Positions 1-5,757 of a stretch of 7,722 nt of DNA are shown here, piece by piece. This DNA is from an uncultured Eubacteriales bacterium (GTDB taxonomy: Bacteria > Bacillota > Clostridia > Oscillospirales > Oscillospiraceae). Numbering within the stretch: the first letter of the stretch is position 1; the number at the start of each line of letters is the position of its first letter. Made by a program: the position numbers and the translations under genes. The notes beneath the pieces were generated by a model. The model did not search any database. It saw only the letters and a program-made list of their open reading frames with translations, and was not told the DNA's origin. Location of the stretch: contig CABPXX010000053.1 in assembly GCA_902461475.1 (NCBI GenBank), positions 1 through 7,722 on the forward strand. The letters run 5' to 3'.

Positions 1-419
1 CGGTGTTGTGCCGGCCCCTGGCCCGGTGGGCCCAGCCGCTGGGCGGTGCGCTGCAAGGGGATGGTAAGCCGCTGTCCCACCAGAGCTATCCGCCCCTCTC
101 CCGGGGGAATGCCCAGCTCAGACAGGGCCCCCAAGGCCAACTGGTCCGCCTGGGCCTGGTACAGGGTCTCCACCTCAATTCCAGCAAAGCCCGCCTCCTG
201 GAGGCTCCAGGGGCAGTTTTCCGGCCAGATCACCTGGCGCACCCCCACCTGGTGCAGGGCACGCACTGCCCGCCGCATCCGCCGCCGTTTCCGCCACATC
301 CCCATGGAGGGTGGGGCGCACACCGTCACGGTCAACACAGGCAGCATCCCGTAATAGTGCAGGTCACTGCTCCCCCGCCCCTTCTCTTCCCTCCAGATCA
401 GCCGACCCACCGCCGCCAC
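1..419 (-). CDS. Unrecognised protein, 5' part only (runs off left edge)
   Basis: The minus strand is open from about position 428 to the window edge, with coding-like G/C-rich third positions and no stop, so the C-terminus lies outside the window. A TAG at 431-429 sits directly before the first possible start (GTG at 428). I prefer GTG at 419 because an AGGTGG sequence (430-425) lies 5 bases upstream; ATG at 347 is another option. About 139 residues are visible. They include an HYYGMLPVLTVTV stretch, a very basic segment (WRKRRRMRR) around residues 42-50, then alternating hydrophobic stretches (VRQVIWPENCPW; RIALVGQRLTIP) that suggest an alpha/beta fold. I do not recognise the family and assign no function. 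It is divergent from the DegV-type gene across about 110 bases; I see no convincing promoter for it there. Confidence 0.6.
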   Translation of the reverse strand, partial: MAAVGRLIWREEKGRGSSDLHYYGMLPVLTVTVCAPPSMGMWRKRRRMRRAVRALHQVGVRQVIWPENCPWSLQEAGFAGIEVETLYQAQADQLALGALSELGIPPGEGRIALVGQRLTIPLQRTAQRLGPPGQGPAQH

Positions 420-455
420 ATCCGCCACCTACTTTCAAAACCCGGAACTGCACCA

Positions 456-484
456 TTGATTTCACCCTGGATTGATGATAGAAT
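456..484 (+). promoter_or_regulatory. Sigma-A-type promoter of the DegV-family gene
   Basis: The -35 box is TTGATT (456-461) and the -10 box is TAGAAT (479-484), separated by exactly 17 bases. A TG one base before the -10 hexamer (extended -10, TGATAGAAT) strengthens it. Transcription would start near 491, about 40 bases before the ATG at 531. The match is by eye, but spacing, hexamers and position agree. Confidence 0.75.
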
Positions 485-496
485 ACAGGGGTATTC
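481..496. promoter_or_regulatory. Operator-like inverted repeat on the DegV-gene promoter
   Basis: GAATAC (481-486) and GTATTC (491-496) are perfect inverted 6-base arms around AGGG. The dyad overlaps the last bases of the -10 box and the predicted transcription start, where a bound repressor would block RNA polymerase. The regulator is unknown. The site also lies upstream of the divergent left-edge gene and could affect both. The arms are seen directly; operator function is inference. Confidence 0.45.
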
Positions 497-530
497 CAAG
501 AACCATACTTATGACGATGGAGGACTCTCA

Positions 531-1364
531 ATGTCTATTAAAATCACCGCTGACAGCACCTGCGATCTGCCCCAGGCCCTGTTGGAGAAATACCAGATCA
601 CCATTGTGCCCCTCTACGTGAATCTGGACGGGGTGGTGCATCGGGACGGCGTGGACATCGTCCCCGAGCAGATTTTCGACCATGTGGCCGCCGGAGGCAA
701 CCTGCCCACCACCAACATCGCCGATTACACCGAGATCTTCGCCCCTCTGTCCGCCCAGTATGACGCAGTCATCCACATCAACATCAGCCAGGACTTCTCC
801 TCCTGCCACCAGAATGCGGTTCTGGCCGCTGGGGAGTTTGAAAACGTGTTTGTGGTGGACTCCCGCAACCTCTCCTGTGGCCACGGCTTTGTGGTACTTG
901 AGGCCGCTCTGGCCGCCGCTCGGGGAGAAAAGGTGGAGGACATTCTGCCCTATCTGGAGCGCTTGACCGCTCGGGTGGACACCACCTTCGTGGTGGACAA
1001 GCTGGACTACCTGGCCAAGGGCGGCCGCTGCTCCGCCGTGGCGGCGCTGGGCGCCAACCTGCTCAAGCTCAAGCCCTGCATCCAGGTCTCGGACGGCAAG
1101 ATGGGCGTGGCCAAGAAGTACCGGGGCAACTGGGACAAGGTGCTGCTGGACTACGTGAAAGAGCGGGTGTCCGCCCCCACGGGCATCAACCGGGACCGCA
1201 TCTTCCTGGTATATACCCGGTGTGACCAGGGGGTGGTGGAGTCGGTCCGGGCCGCCCTGGTGGGCTACGGCTTCCAGGACATTTACGAGGCCACCGCTGG
1301 ATGCACCATCTCCAGCCACTGTGGCCCCAACACCTTGGGCATCATCTTCCTGCGCAACGAATAA
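531..1364 (+). CDS. DegV family protein (FakB-like fatty-acid-binding subunit)
   Basis: This 277-residue protein has the usual length and layout of the DegV family. Characterised members (FakB) bind a fatty acid and present it to the kinase FakA, giving acyl-phosphate for phospholipid synthesis. Visible family motifs are the N-terminal ITADSTCDLP (residues 5-14), VPLYVNLDG (26-34), the SQDFSSCHQNAVLAA helix start (86-100), VVDSRNLSCGHG (108-119), LDYLAKGGRCSAVAALGANL (158-177) and the C-terminal HCGPNTLGIIF (263-273). The loop after residue 58 reads LPTTNIAD, where many members have a TSQPS-like sequence, so the ligand may differ. The start is fixed by GGAGG at 519-523, seven bases before the ATG; the much longer open frame upstream is not coding. 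It appears monocistronic, with its own promoter and terminator. No fakA kinase gene lies in the window. Family assignment is firm; the ligand is unknown. Confidence 0.93.
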   Translation: MSIKITADSTCDLPQALLEKYQITIVPLYVNLDGVVHRDGVDIVPEQIFDHVAAGGNLPTTNIADYTEIFAPLSAQYDAVIHINISQDFSSCHQNAVLAAGEFENVFVVDSRNLSCGHGFVVLEAALAAARGEKVEDILPYLERLTARVDTTFVVDKLDYLAKGGRCSAVAALGANLLKLKPCIQVSDGKMGVAKKYRGNWDKVLLDYVKERVSAPTGINRDRIFLVYTRCDQGVVESVRAALVGYGFQDIYEATAGCTISSHCGPNTLGIIFLRNE

Positions 1365-1368
1365 GCAT

Positions 1369-1412
1369 AAAAAAGGACCATCCACGGAGTTGTCAGTGGA
1401 TGGTCCTTTTTT
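1369..1412. terminator. Bidirectional intrinsic terminator between convergent genes
   Basis: GGACCATCCAC (1375-1385) pairs perfectly with GTGGATGGTCC (1396-1406) around a 10-base loop. It is flanked by A6 on the left and T6 on the right, so it reads as hairpin plus U-tract from either strand. It lies directly after the DegV-family stop on the plus strand. On the minus strand the S41 protease stop codon (1413-1411) overlaps its edge, so it ends both converging transcripts. Confidence 0.93.
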
Positions 1413-2592
1413 ATTTCAGCAACAAGTCAATGGCAGCTTGCAGCTGGTTGTCAGTGCCGCTGTCGTCCAGAGACAGCTCCACATCCGGCTGAATGCCCTC
1501 CCCGATGAGGGAGTGACCGCCGCCGGTACAGTAGGCGGACACAGACAGGCCCAAGCCGCCCCCGTTCACCAGGGGGAAGGTGAGCTGGGCGTAGCCCTTA
1601 CCGGAGGTCACCTCGCCCACAATGGGGGCCTGGACGCTCTCCCGCAGCTGGGCGGCGAACAGCTCGGCGGCAGAGTAGCTGTTGGCATCCACCCTCACCA
1701 CCATGGGCAGGTCCACACAGGAGGCGTCGGACTCATACACCGTCTCCTTGCCCCACCGGGGCCGCTCGGTAAAGATAGGTCCTTCCGGAAGCAGGTAGTC
1801 CAGAGCGGCAATGAGCTCGGCCACGTAGCCGCCGGGATTGCTGCGCACGTCCAGCACCAGGCTGGTGGCTCCCTGGTCCATGAGGCTCTGCACCTCTCGG
1901 CTCAGGGAAGAGGCCGCCCCGGAGTAGAAGTTGTCCAGGCGCACATAACCCACGCCGTTATCCAGCAGCTTGCTGCTCACCGAGTCGCTTTTCAGGGTCT
2001 GGCGGGTACAGGTCACCGTGCGGGTGGTCCCGTCCTCTCCCAACAGGGTCAGCTCCACCTGGGTGCCCTCTTCCCCCGCAATCATATCCGTGGCCTCATA
2101 GCGGGCATCTCCAGCCACTGACGTGCCATCCACATGGGTGATGACATCCCCAGCCTTGACCCCAGCCTGCTGAGCGGGGCCCTCCTCGGTGACCTCCTGC
2201 ACCAGCAGGCCATCCTCCCGGTCATAGCTGACGGTGACACCGATGCCCACATAATTGTTGGCCCGGCTCTGCAAGGTGTTCTGATAGCTCTCCGGGTCCA
2301 GGTAGTAGGACCAACGGTCTCCCAGCCCTTCCACCATGCCGTCCAGAGCACTGTCCACCGCCTTGGACAGGTCTGCATCCGTCTCCACAAAAGAGAACTT
2401 GGCCAGCAGATACCCCTGCATCAGGGCAATACCATCCTTACCAAACACCACCACAGCAGCGGGAGGATGCCAAACCCCCCCCACAGCAGCGCCTGCCACG
2501 GCTCCCAGTGTCAACACCAGAGTCAGTACCACCGCTATGACGATCTTCGCCCAACCGGGAAACCGGCGGCGCTTTTTTTGTTGTTCCTCCAT
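1411..2592 (-). CDS. Membrane-anchored PDZ-S41 carboxyl-terminal processing protease (CtpA/CtpB-like)
   Basis: A 393-residue serine protease of family S41. A basic N-terminus (KKRRR, residues 6-10) is followed by one membrane segment (about 15-40), placing the catalytic part outside the cytoplasm. A PDZ domain spans about 112-195 (YVGIGVTV at 114-121; GPAQQAGVKAGDVI at 138-151) and the S41 fold follows, with LDVRSNPGG at 247-255. The Ser-Lys dyad looks intact: Ser307 in NSYSAAE and Lys332 in TSGKG, 25 residues apart, with Gln336 four after the Lys, matching the spacing known for Bacillus CtpB. The start is set by AAGGAGG (2606-2600), seven bases before the ATG; a longer in-frame ORF begins at 2637 but has no such site. 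It is the last gene of the ftsEX block, about 105 bases after the M23 gene, with a hairpin between. Such proteases trim or degrade envelope proteins; the substrate here is not known. Confidence 0.92.
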   Translation of the reverse strand: MEEQQKKRRRFPGWAKIVIAVVLTLVLTLGAVAGAAVGGVWHPPAAVVVFGKDGIALMQGYLLAKFSFVETDADLSKAVDSALDGMVEGLGDRWSYYLDPESYQNTLQSRANNYVGIGVTVSYDREDGLLVQEVTEEGPAQQAGVKAGDVITHVDGTSVAGDARYEATDMIAGEEGTQVELTLLGEDGTTRTVTCTRQTLKSDSVSSKLLDNGVGYVRLDNFYSGAASSLSREVQSLMDQGATSLVLDVRSNPGGYVAELIAALDYLLPEGPIFTERPRWGKETVYESDASCVDLPMVVRVDANSYSAAELFAAQLRESVQAPIVGEVTSGKGYAQLTFPLVNGGGLGLSVSAYCTGGGHSLIGEGIQPDVELSLDDSGTDNQLQAAIDLLLK

Positions 2593-2599
2593 GTGATAA

Positions 2600-2606
2600 C
2601 CTCCTT
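2600..2606 (-). promoter_or_regulatory. Ribosome binding site that decides the S41 protease start
   Basis: AAGGAGG on the minus strand lies seven bases before the ATG at 2592-2590. It lies inside the longer in-frame ORF that begins at 2637, which shows that the shorter protein starting MEEQQKK is the real product. Confidence 0.85.
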
Positions 2607-2614
2607 GGCCTATG

Positions 2615-2644
2615 CTTATGCGGGACCATACACCCACATTTCAA
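2615..2644 (-). promoter_or_regulatory. Weak candidate promoter for the S41 protease gene
   Basis: TTGAAA (2644-2639) and CATAAG (2620-2615) are 18 bases apart, about 20 bases before the protease start codon. The -35 matches 5 of 6 consensus bases, the -10 only 4 of 6. If real, it would let the protease be made independently of the upstream operon despite the hairpin at 2655-2681. This is a low-certainty call by eye. Confidence 0.3.
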
Positions 2645-2681
2645 AAAAGAACCAGGGGGTGCAGAACCAGTCTGCACCCCC
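2643..2681 (-). terminator. Intercistronic hairpin with T6 tract after the M23 gene
   Basis: On the minus strand, GGGGGTGCAG (2681-2672) pairs perfectly with CTGCACCCCC (2664-2655) across a 7-base loop, beginning 16 bases after the M23 stop codon. T6 (2648-2643) follows after a 6-base gap, so the U-tract is not immediately adjacent. It is either an imperfect terminator that lowers downstream protease expression or a stability hairpin for the upstream message. Confidence 0.7.
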
Positions 2682-2697
2682 TCAGAGAAATCATACT

Positions 2698-4020
2698 TTA
2701 CAGCCCACTGAAGCTCAGGTTGGGATAGAGATCCAGGGCGCTGGCGCGCTGGCCGTTGATACGCAGCTCAAAGTGCAGGTGGTTACCGGTGGAGCTGCCA
2801 GTGGTGCCCACGTAACCAATCACCTGACCGGCGGACACAGACTCACCCACACTGACGCTGGGTGTGCTCTGCATATGAGCGTACAGAGTGGCATAGCCAT
2901 CTCCATGGTACACGATGCAGTAGTTACCGTAACTGCTGCCAGCACTCTCAGGCACCACAGTGGTCACCACACCGTCCTTGGCACACTGGATGGGAGTACC
3001 GCCGGGAGCGGGAACATCAGTGCCGGTGTGGGTCTCCCACACACCAGTGATGGGATGATAACGACCGCCGAACACAGAGGAGATGTAATAGTAGCCGGGC
3101 AAAGGCCAATACCAGTTACCAGAGGGGTCCACCACGGGGGTGCTGCTGCCGCCACCGGAGTTGCCTCCACCACCAGTACTGCTACCGCCACCAGTGTTGC
3201 CACCATTGCTAGGAGGCTCGGGCGTGGGGGTGGGCTTCTTGGCCTCTTCCAGCTGCTTCTGATACTTCTCCTCAGCCTCAGCCAAATCTGCCTCGATCTG
3301 CTTCTGTTCAGCCTCCAGTTGAGCTTCCTCGCTGTCGTAGCTCTTCTCGTCCTCCAGCAACTGCTGATAGTACTCGTCTGCCTCTTCCTTCTGGTTGTTC
3401 AAATCCGCCTGGGCGGTCTCCAACTGCTTCTGCGTGGCAGCTTGGTCGTCTCTGGCGCTCTGAAGGTCATCCCGGGCCTGGGCCAGATCTGCCTGGGTCT
3501 GCTCCAGCTGGGTGATGATCTTATCGTTGTAGTTCATGATGTCAGTGACCAGCATCATGTAGTCCAGCAGCTCCGAGAAGCTGGAGGCCTGGAAAATGAT
3601 AGAGATAAAGGAGGCGCCGCCGTTCTCTTCCATCCAGCGGGTCTGGGTGTAGAACTCGTCGTACTGCTGGTCCTCCTGCTCCTCCAGCTTGGTGATCTCG
3701 GCCTTTTTGTCCTCGATCTGCTGGTCATAGCTATCCAACAGCTTCTGGCTCTCGCCGATCTGCTGCTCAGTGAGAAGGATCTGCTCCTGGAGTAGCTCCA
3801 GCTTCTCCTCAGCGGCCTCCTTGTCTCCCTTCAGGTCGTCCAGCTTCTTCTGCAACTCGGACTTTCTGTCCTGGACGTCCTGGAGGCTGCTCTTAAAATT
3901 GTCAATGTCTTGCTGTGTGACAGCTGCGCCAGCCAAAGTAGTCATGGCGGGCATGAGTACGGACAACAGCATGACCACAGCCAGCAGCAAGACCATGACT
4001 CGGATTCCTGTTTTTTTCAT
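2698..4020 (-). CDS. Secreted coiled-coil M23 peptidoglycan endopeptidase, probable FtsEX partner
   Basis: A 440-residue secreted murein hydrolase. A signal peptide (residues 1 to about 32, hydrophobic core VMVLLLAVVMLLSVLM, likely cut near LAGAA) precedes two charged coiled-coil arms (about 35-130 and 167-262). Between them is a hydrophobic hook (about 134-166, FISIIFQASSFSELLDYM) like that of PcsB/CwlO/EnvC-type FtsEX partners. A Pro then Gly/Ser linker (263-300) leads to a C-terminal M23 domain. Zinc-site residues are present (H331 and D335 in HTGTD; H416), as are H382 (YAHM) and H414 (NHLHFE), the usual catalytic histidines. Unlike EnvC, it therefore looks enzymatically competent. AAAAGGAG (4035-4028) overlaps the ftsX stop; two adjacent ATGs follow, and the second (4020) has the better seven-base spacing. 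Tight linkage to ftsX (13-base gap) supports partnership. It should cut stem-peptide crosslinks during division or elongation; which one cannot be told from sequence. Confidence 0.92.
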   Translation of the reverse strand: MKKTGIRVMVLLLAVVMLLSVLMPAMTTLAGAAVTQQDIDNFKSSLQDVQDRKSELQKKLDDLKGDKEAAEEKLELLQEQILLTEQQIGESQKLLDSYDQQIEDKKAEITKLEEQEDQQYDEFYTQTRWMEENGGASFISIIFQASSFSELLDYMMLVTDIMNYNDKIITQLEQTQADLAQARDDLQSARDDQAATQKQLETAQADLNNQKEEADEYYQQLLEDEKSYDSEEAQLEAEQKQIEADLAEAEEKYQKQLEEAKKPTPTPEPPSNGGNTGGGSSTGGGGNSGGGSSTPVVDPSGNWYWPLPGYYYISSVFGGRYHPITGVWETHTGTDVPAPGGTPIQCAKDGVVTTVVPESAGSSYGNYCIVYHGDGYATLYAHMQSTPSVSVGESVSAGQVIGYVGTTGSSTGNHLHFELRINGQRASALDLYPNLSFSGL

Positions 4021-4033
4021 CATGACACTCCTT

Positions 4034-4924
4034 TTACACACGCAGGAAGCGGCGGATGGCCAGGCCAGAGCCGCACACACCAATGAGGACACCTGCCAGG
4101 GCAAAGACCCCCAGCACCCAATACCAAACCGCCCCGAAGGTCACCGGAATCACAATGGTAGAGGCACTGCTGGTCATCACCGCTTCGTACACCCCGGCGT
4201 AAATGCCCCACTGGGCAAAGAAGGCCAACAGGGCGCCAAGCAGGCCCAACAGCATACCTTCAATGACGAAGGGCCAGCGGATAAAACTGTCGCTGGCACC
4301 GCACATCTTCATGATGGCGATCTCCTCCCGGCGGGCAAAGGCCGCCAGGCGTACCGTATTGGCAATGATGAACAGGGAGATAGCCGCCAAAATGGCAATC
4401 AAAACACCCGCCACAGCGGTGGCCACATTCCGCACGGTGATAAATGCGTCGGTCAAATCCTGCTCCGCCCGGTGCTCTGCCACCCCTTCCAGGGCGGACA
4501 CCGCTTCCACGGTCTGGGAGAACTGCTCCAAATCGTTGACGTGGATGACCAAGCGGTCCCGGAACACCTCGTCGGGCATGTCGATGTACAGCTTGTTGGT
4601 CTGACCGGCCAAGTATTCCTCCTTGGCCTGCTCCCGGCTGACAAACTCCACCGAGGCCACATTGTCAATCTGCTTAACCTTGGCCTCCAGCTCGGTAATC
4701 TGTTCATCGGTATAGTTCTCGTCGATGTAGGCATAAAAGACATTTTCATCTTCCAGCTGACTCATCACTTGGTCGGCGTTCAGTGCCAGCAAGGTGAAGG
4801 AACCCATGATGATGAGGCAGGCCACAATCATACACACAGCGGCAAAGGACATCAGTCCGTGGGAAAAGATGCTGTGAAATCCCTCACTGATAAAATATCC
4901 CAGATTGGTTTGCCGTCTCTTCAT
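4034..4924 (-). CDS. ftsX: Cell division ABC transporter membrane protein FtsX
   Basis: At 296 residues it has the standard FtsX length and topology: a short cytoplasmic N-terminus, TM1 (about 24-48), a large extracytoplasmic domain (about 50-165), then TM2 (about 168-190), TM3 (about 218-245) and TM4 (about 267-290). The conserved intracellular coupling segment LAAFARREEIAIMKMCGAS (193-211) is present; in this family it contacts the ATPase. FtsX carries FtsE-driven conformational change to a periplasmic or wall-side hydrolase through its extracytoplasmic domain; the candidate partner is the M23 protein encoded 13 bases downstream. Its ATG overlaps the ftsE stop in an ATGA arrangement (4924-4921), so translation is probably coupled. 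The nearest ribosome-binding sequence, GGGAGG (4942-4937), is 12 bases away, longer than usual, which fits coupling. Confidence 0.96.
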   Translation of the reverse strand: MKRRQTNLGYFISEGFHSIFSHGLMSFAAVCMIVACLIIMGSFTLLALNADQVMSQLEDENVFYAYIDENYTDEQITELEAKVKQIDNVASVEFVSREQAKEEYLAGQTNKLYIDMPDEVFRDRLVIHVNDLEQFSQTVEAVSALEGVAEHRAEQDLTDAFITVRNVATAVAGVLIAILAAISLFIIANTVRLAAFARREEIAIMKMCGASDSFIRWPFVIEGMLLGLLGALLAFFAQWGIYAGVYEAVMTSSASTIVIPVTFGAVWYWVLGVFALAGVLIGVCGSGLAIRRFLRV

Positions 4925-5601
4925 AGTTTGTAGTAGCCTCCCTGTTCATCGCTCATGAGTTCTCCATTCTGGATGGCCACCACACGCTTGGAGAAATGAT
5001 TGACAAGGCCTCGCTCGTGGGTAACCACCAGCATGGTGGTGCCCATGGAGTTAATGCGCTCCAGCAGGGTCATGATCTCCAGGGAGCGCTGGGGGTCCAG
5101 GTTGCCGGTGGGCTCGTCGGCAATGATCATCTGGGGATTGTTCACCAGCGCCCGGGCAATGGCCACTCGCTGCTGCTCGCCGCCGCTCATCTCGTTGGGA
5201 TAGGCTTTGGCCTTGTCGCTCAAGCCCACAAGGTCTAACACGTAAGGAATGCGCTTTCTCATCTCCCGGTTGGTGGCGCCGATGATGCGCATGGTAAACT
5301 CCAGGTTGCCCCACACCGTCTTTTTGTCGATGAGTCGGAAGTCCTGGAAAATAACACCCAAAGTGCGGCGCATCTTGGGAATCTGTTGACGCTTGATGGT
5401 ACCTAAATTGTAACCATTTACCATCACGCGTCCCTTGGTAGCAAATTCTTCCGCCGTCAGAAGCTTGATGATGGTGGATTTACCCGAGCCGGAAGGACCC
5501 ACCAGAAAAGCGAATTCTCCGTCATCTATCCGTAAATTCAGTCCTTTTATGGCTTTTGTGCCGTTGTCATATTCTTTATAAACGTCCACCATTCGTATCA
5601 T
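4921..5601 (-). CDS. ftsE: Cell division ATP-binding protein FtsE
   Basis: A 226-residue ABC ATPase of normal FtsE length. All nucleotide-site motifs are intact: Walker [10 protein letters not shown] (35-43), Q-loop FQDFRL (Q86), signature MSGGEQQR (138-145), Walker B MIIADEP (158-164) and the switch histidine in VVTHE (H195). FtsE sits on the cytoplasmic face with FtsX and powers activation of a wall hydrolase rather than transport. The start is set by GGAGAGG (5616-5610), eight bases before the ATG at 5601. A longer in-frame ORF from 5637 would begin inside the operator-like repeat and has no ribosome binding site. It is the first gene of the ftsE-ftsX-M23-S41 operon and overlaps ftsX by four bases. 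Confidence 0.97.
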   Translation of the reverse strand: MIRMVDVYKEYDNGTKAIKGLNLRIDDGEFAFLVGPSGSGKSTIIKLLTAEEFATKGRVMVNGYNLGTIKRQQIPKMRRTLGVIFQDFRLIDKKTVWGNLEFTMRIIGATNREMRKRIPYVLDLVGLSDKAKAYPNEMSGGEQQRVAIARALVNNPQMIIADEPTGNLDPQRSLEIMTLLERINSMGTTMLVVTHERGLVNHFSKRVVAIQNGELMSDEQGGYYKL

Positions 5602-5618
5602 GGAATTGACCTCTCCGT

Positions 5619-5645
5619 AGTAACTATTTGTAACCATTTGTTACA
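5619..5645. promoter_or_regulatory. Operator-like 10-bp-period repeat in the ftsE leader
   Basis: On the plus strand the hexamers AGTAAC (5619), TGTAAC (5629) and TGTTAC (5639) recur at exactly 10-base intervals. The last two also form a perfect dyad, TGTAAC-CATTT-GTTACA (5629-5645). The block lies between the predicted transcription start (about 5652) and the ftsE ribosome binding site, where binding would repress. The hexamers fit the TGTWAH half-site of WalR (though WalR boxes have N5, not N4). The dyad fits the GlnR/TnrA pattern TGTNA-N7-TNACA. The repeats are seen; the regulator is unresolved. Confidence 0.5.
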
Positions 5646-5658
5646 CATATCTTTTTTT

Positions 5659-5687
5659 ATTATATACTGCCCTTCGACTTGTGTCAA
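5659..5687 (-). promoter_or_regulatory. Perfect-consensus sigma-A promoter of the ftsEX operon
   Basis: On the minus strand, TTGACA (5687-5682) and TATAAT (5664-5659) match the sigma-A consensus at all 12 positions with the optimal 17-base spacer. Transcription should begin near 5652, giving a leader of about 50 bases before the ftsE ATG. It lies just after the terminator of the upstream regulator gene, so the operon is an independent unit. Confidence 0.9.
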
Positions 5688-5712
5688 CAATTTATGCCCA
5701 TCTATGTAAATA

Positions 5713-5743
5713 GGAAAAGAGCACCTGGAACCAGGTGCTCTTT
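5713..5743 (-). terminator. Intrinsic terminator after the PucR-type regulator gene
   Basis: AAAGAGCACCTGG and CCAGGTGCTCTTT (5716-5728 and 5731-5743) are perfect 13-base inverted arms around a 2-base centre, beginning 14 bases after the regulator's stop codon. Read on the minus strand the stem ends in TTTT then CCTATTT. The tract is short, but the stem is long and well placed to insulate the ftsEX promoter from upstream transcription. Confidence 0.88.
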
Positions 5744-5757
5744 GAAGGGGTGACAAA

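Noticed and set aside
3..530. A long N-terminal extension of the DegV-family protein
   Set aside because: The frame is open only by base composition. It crosses the promoter, the dyad and the ribosome binding site, and the family N-terminal motif begins right after the ATG at 531.
528..1385. A 285-codon minus-strand open frame opposite the DegV-family gene
   Set aside because: It covers a firmly identified gene on the other strand and begins within the terminator hairpin, so it is not credible as coding.
3121..3235. Short repetitive plus-strand GCCACCA-like units, possible tandem repeat or CRISPR-like array
   Set aside because: They are the codons of the Gly/Ser/Pro linker of the M23 protein. 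There are no regular spacers or conserved repeat unit.
2134..3795. A 553-codon open frame on the plus strand opposite the S41 and M23 genes
   Set aside because: It is antisense to two genes with clear domains and intact catalytic motifs. Its low-complexity Leu/Val-rich translation mirrors the coiled-coil codons of the other strand, and it crosses the hairpin and promoter region.
5602..5652. Possible riboswitch or attenuator in the ftsE leader
   Set aside because: The leader is only about 50 bases, AU-rich, and has just one weak 6-bp stem with no terminator alternative. A protein-binding site explains the repeats better.
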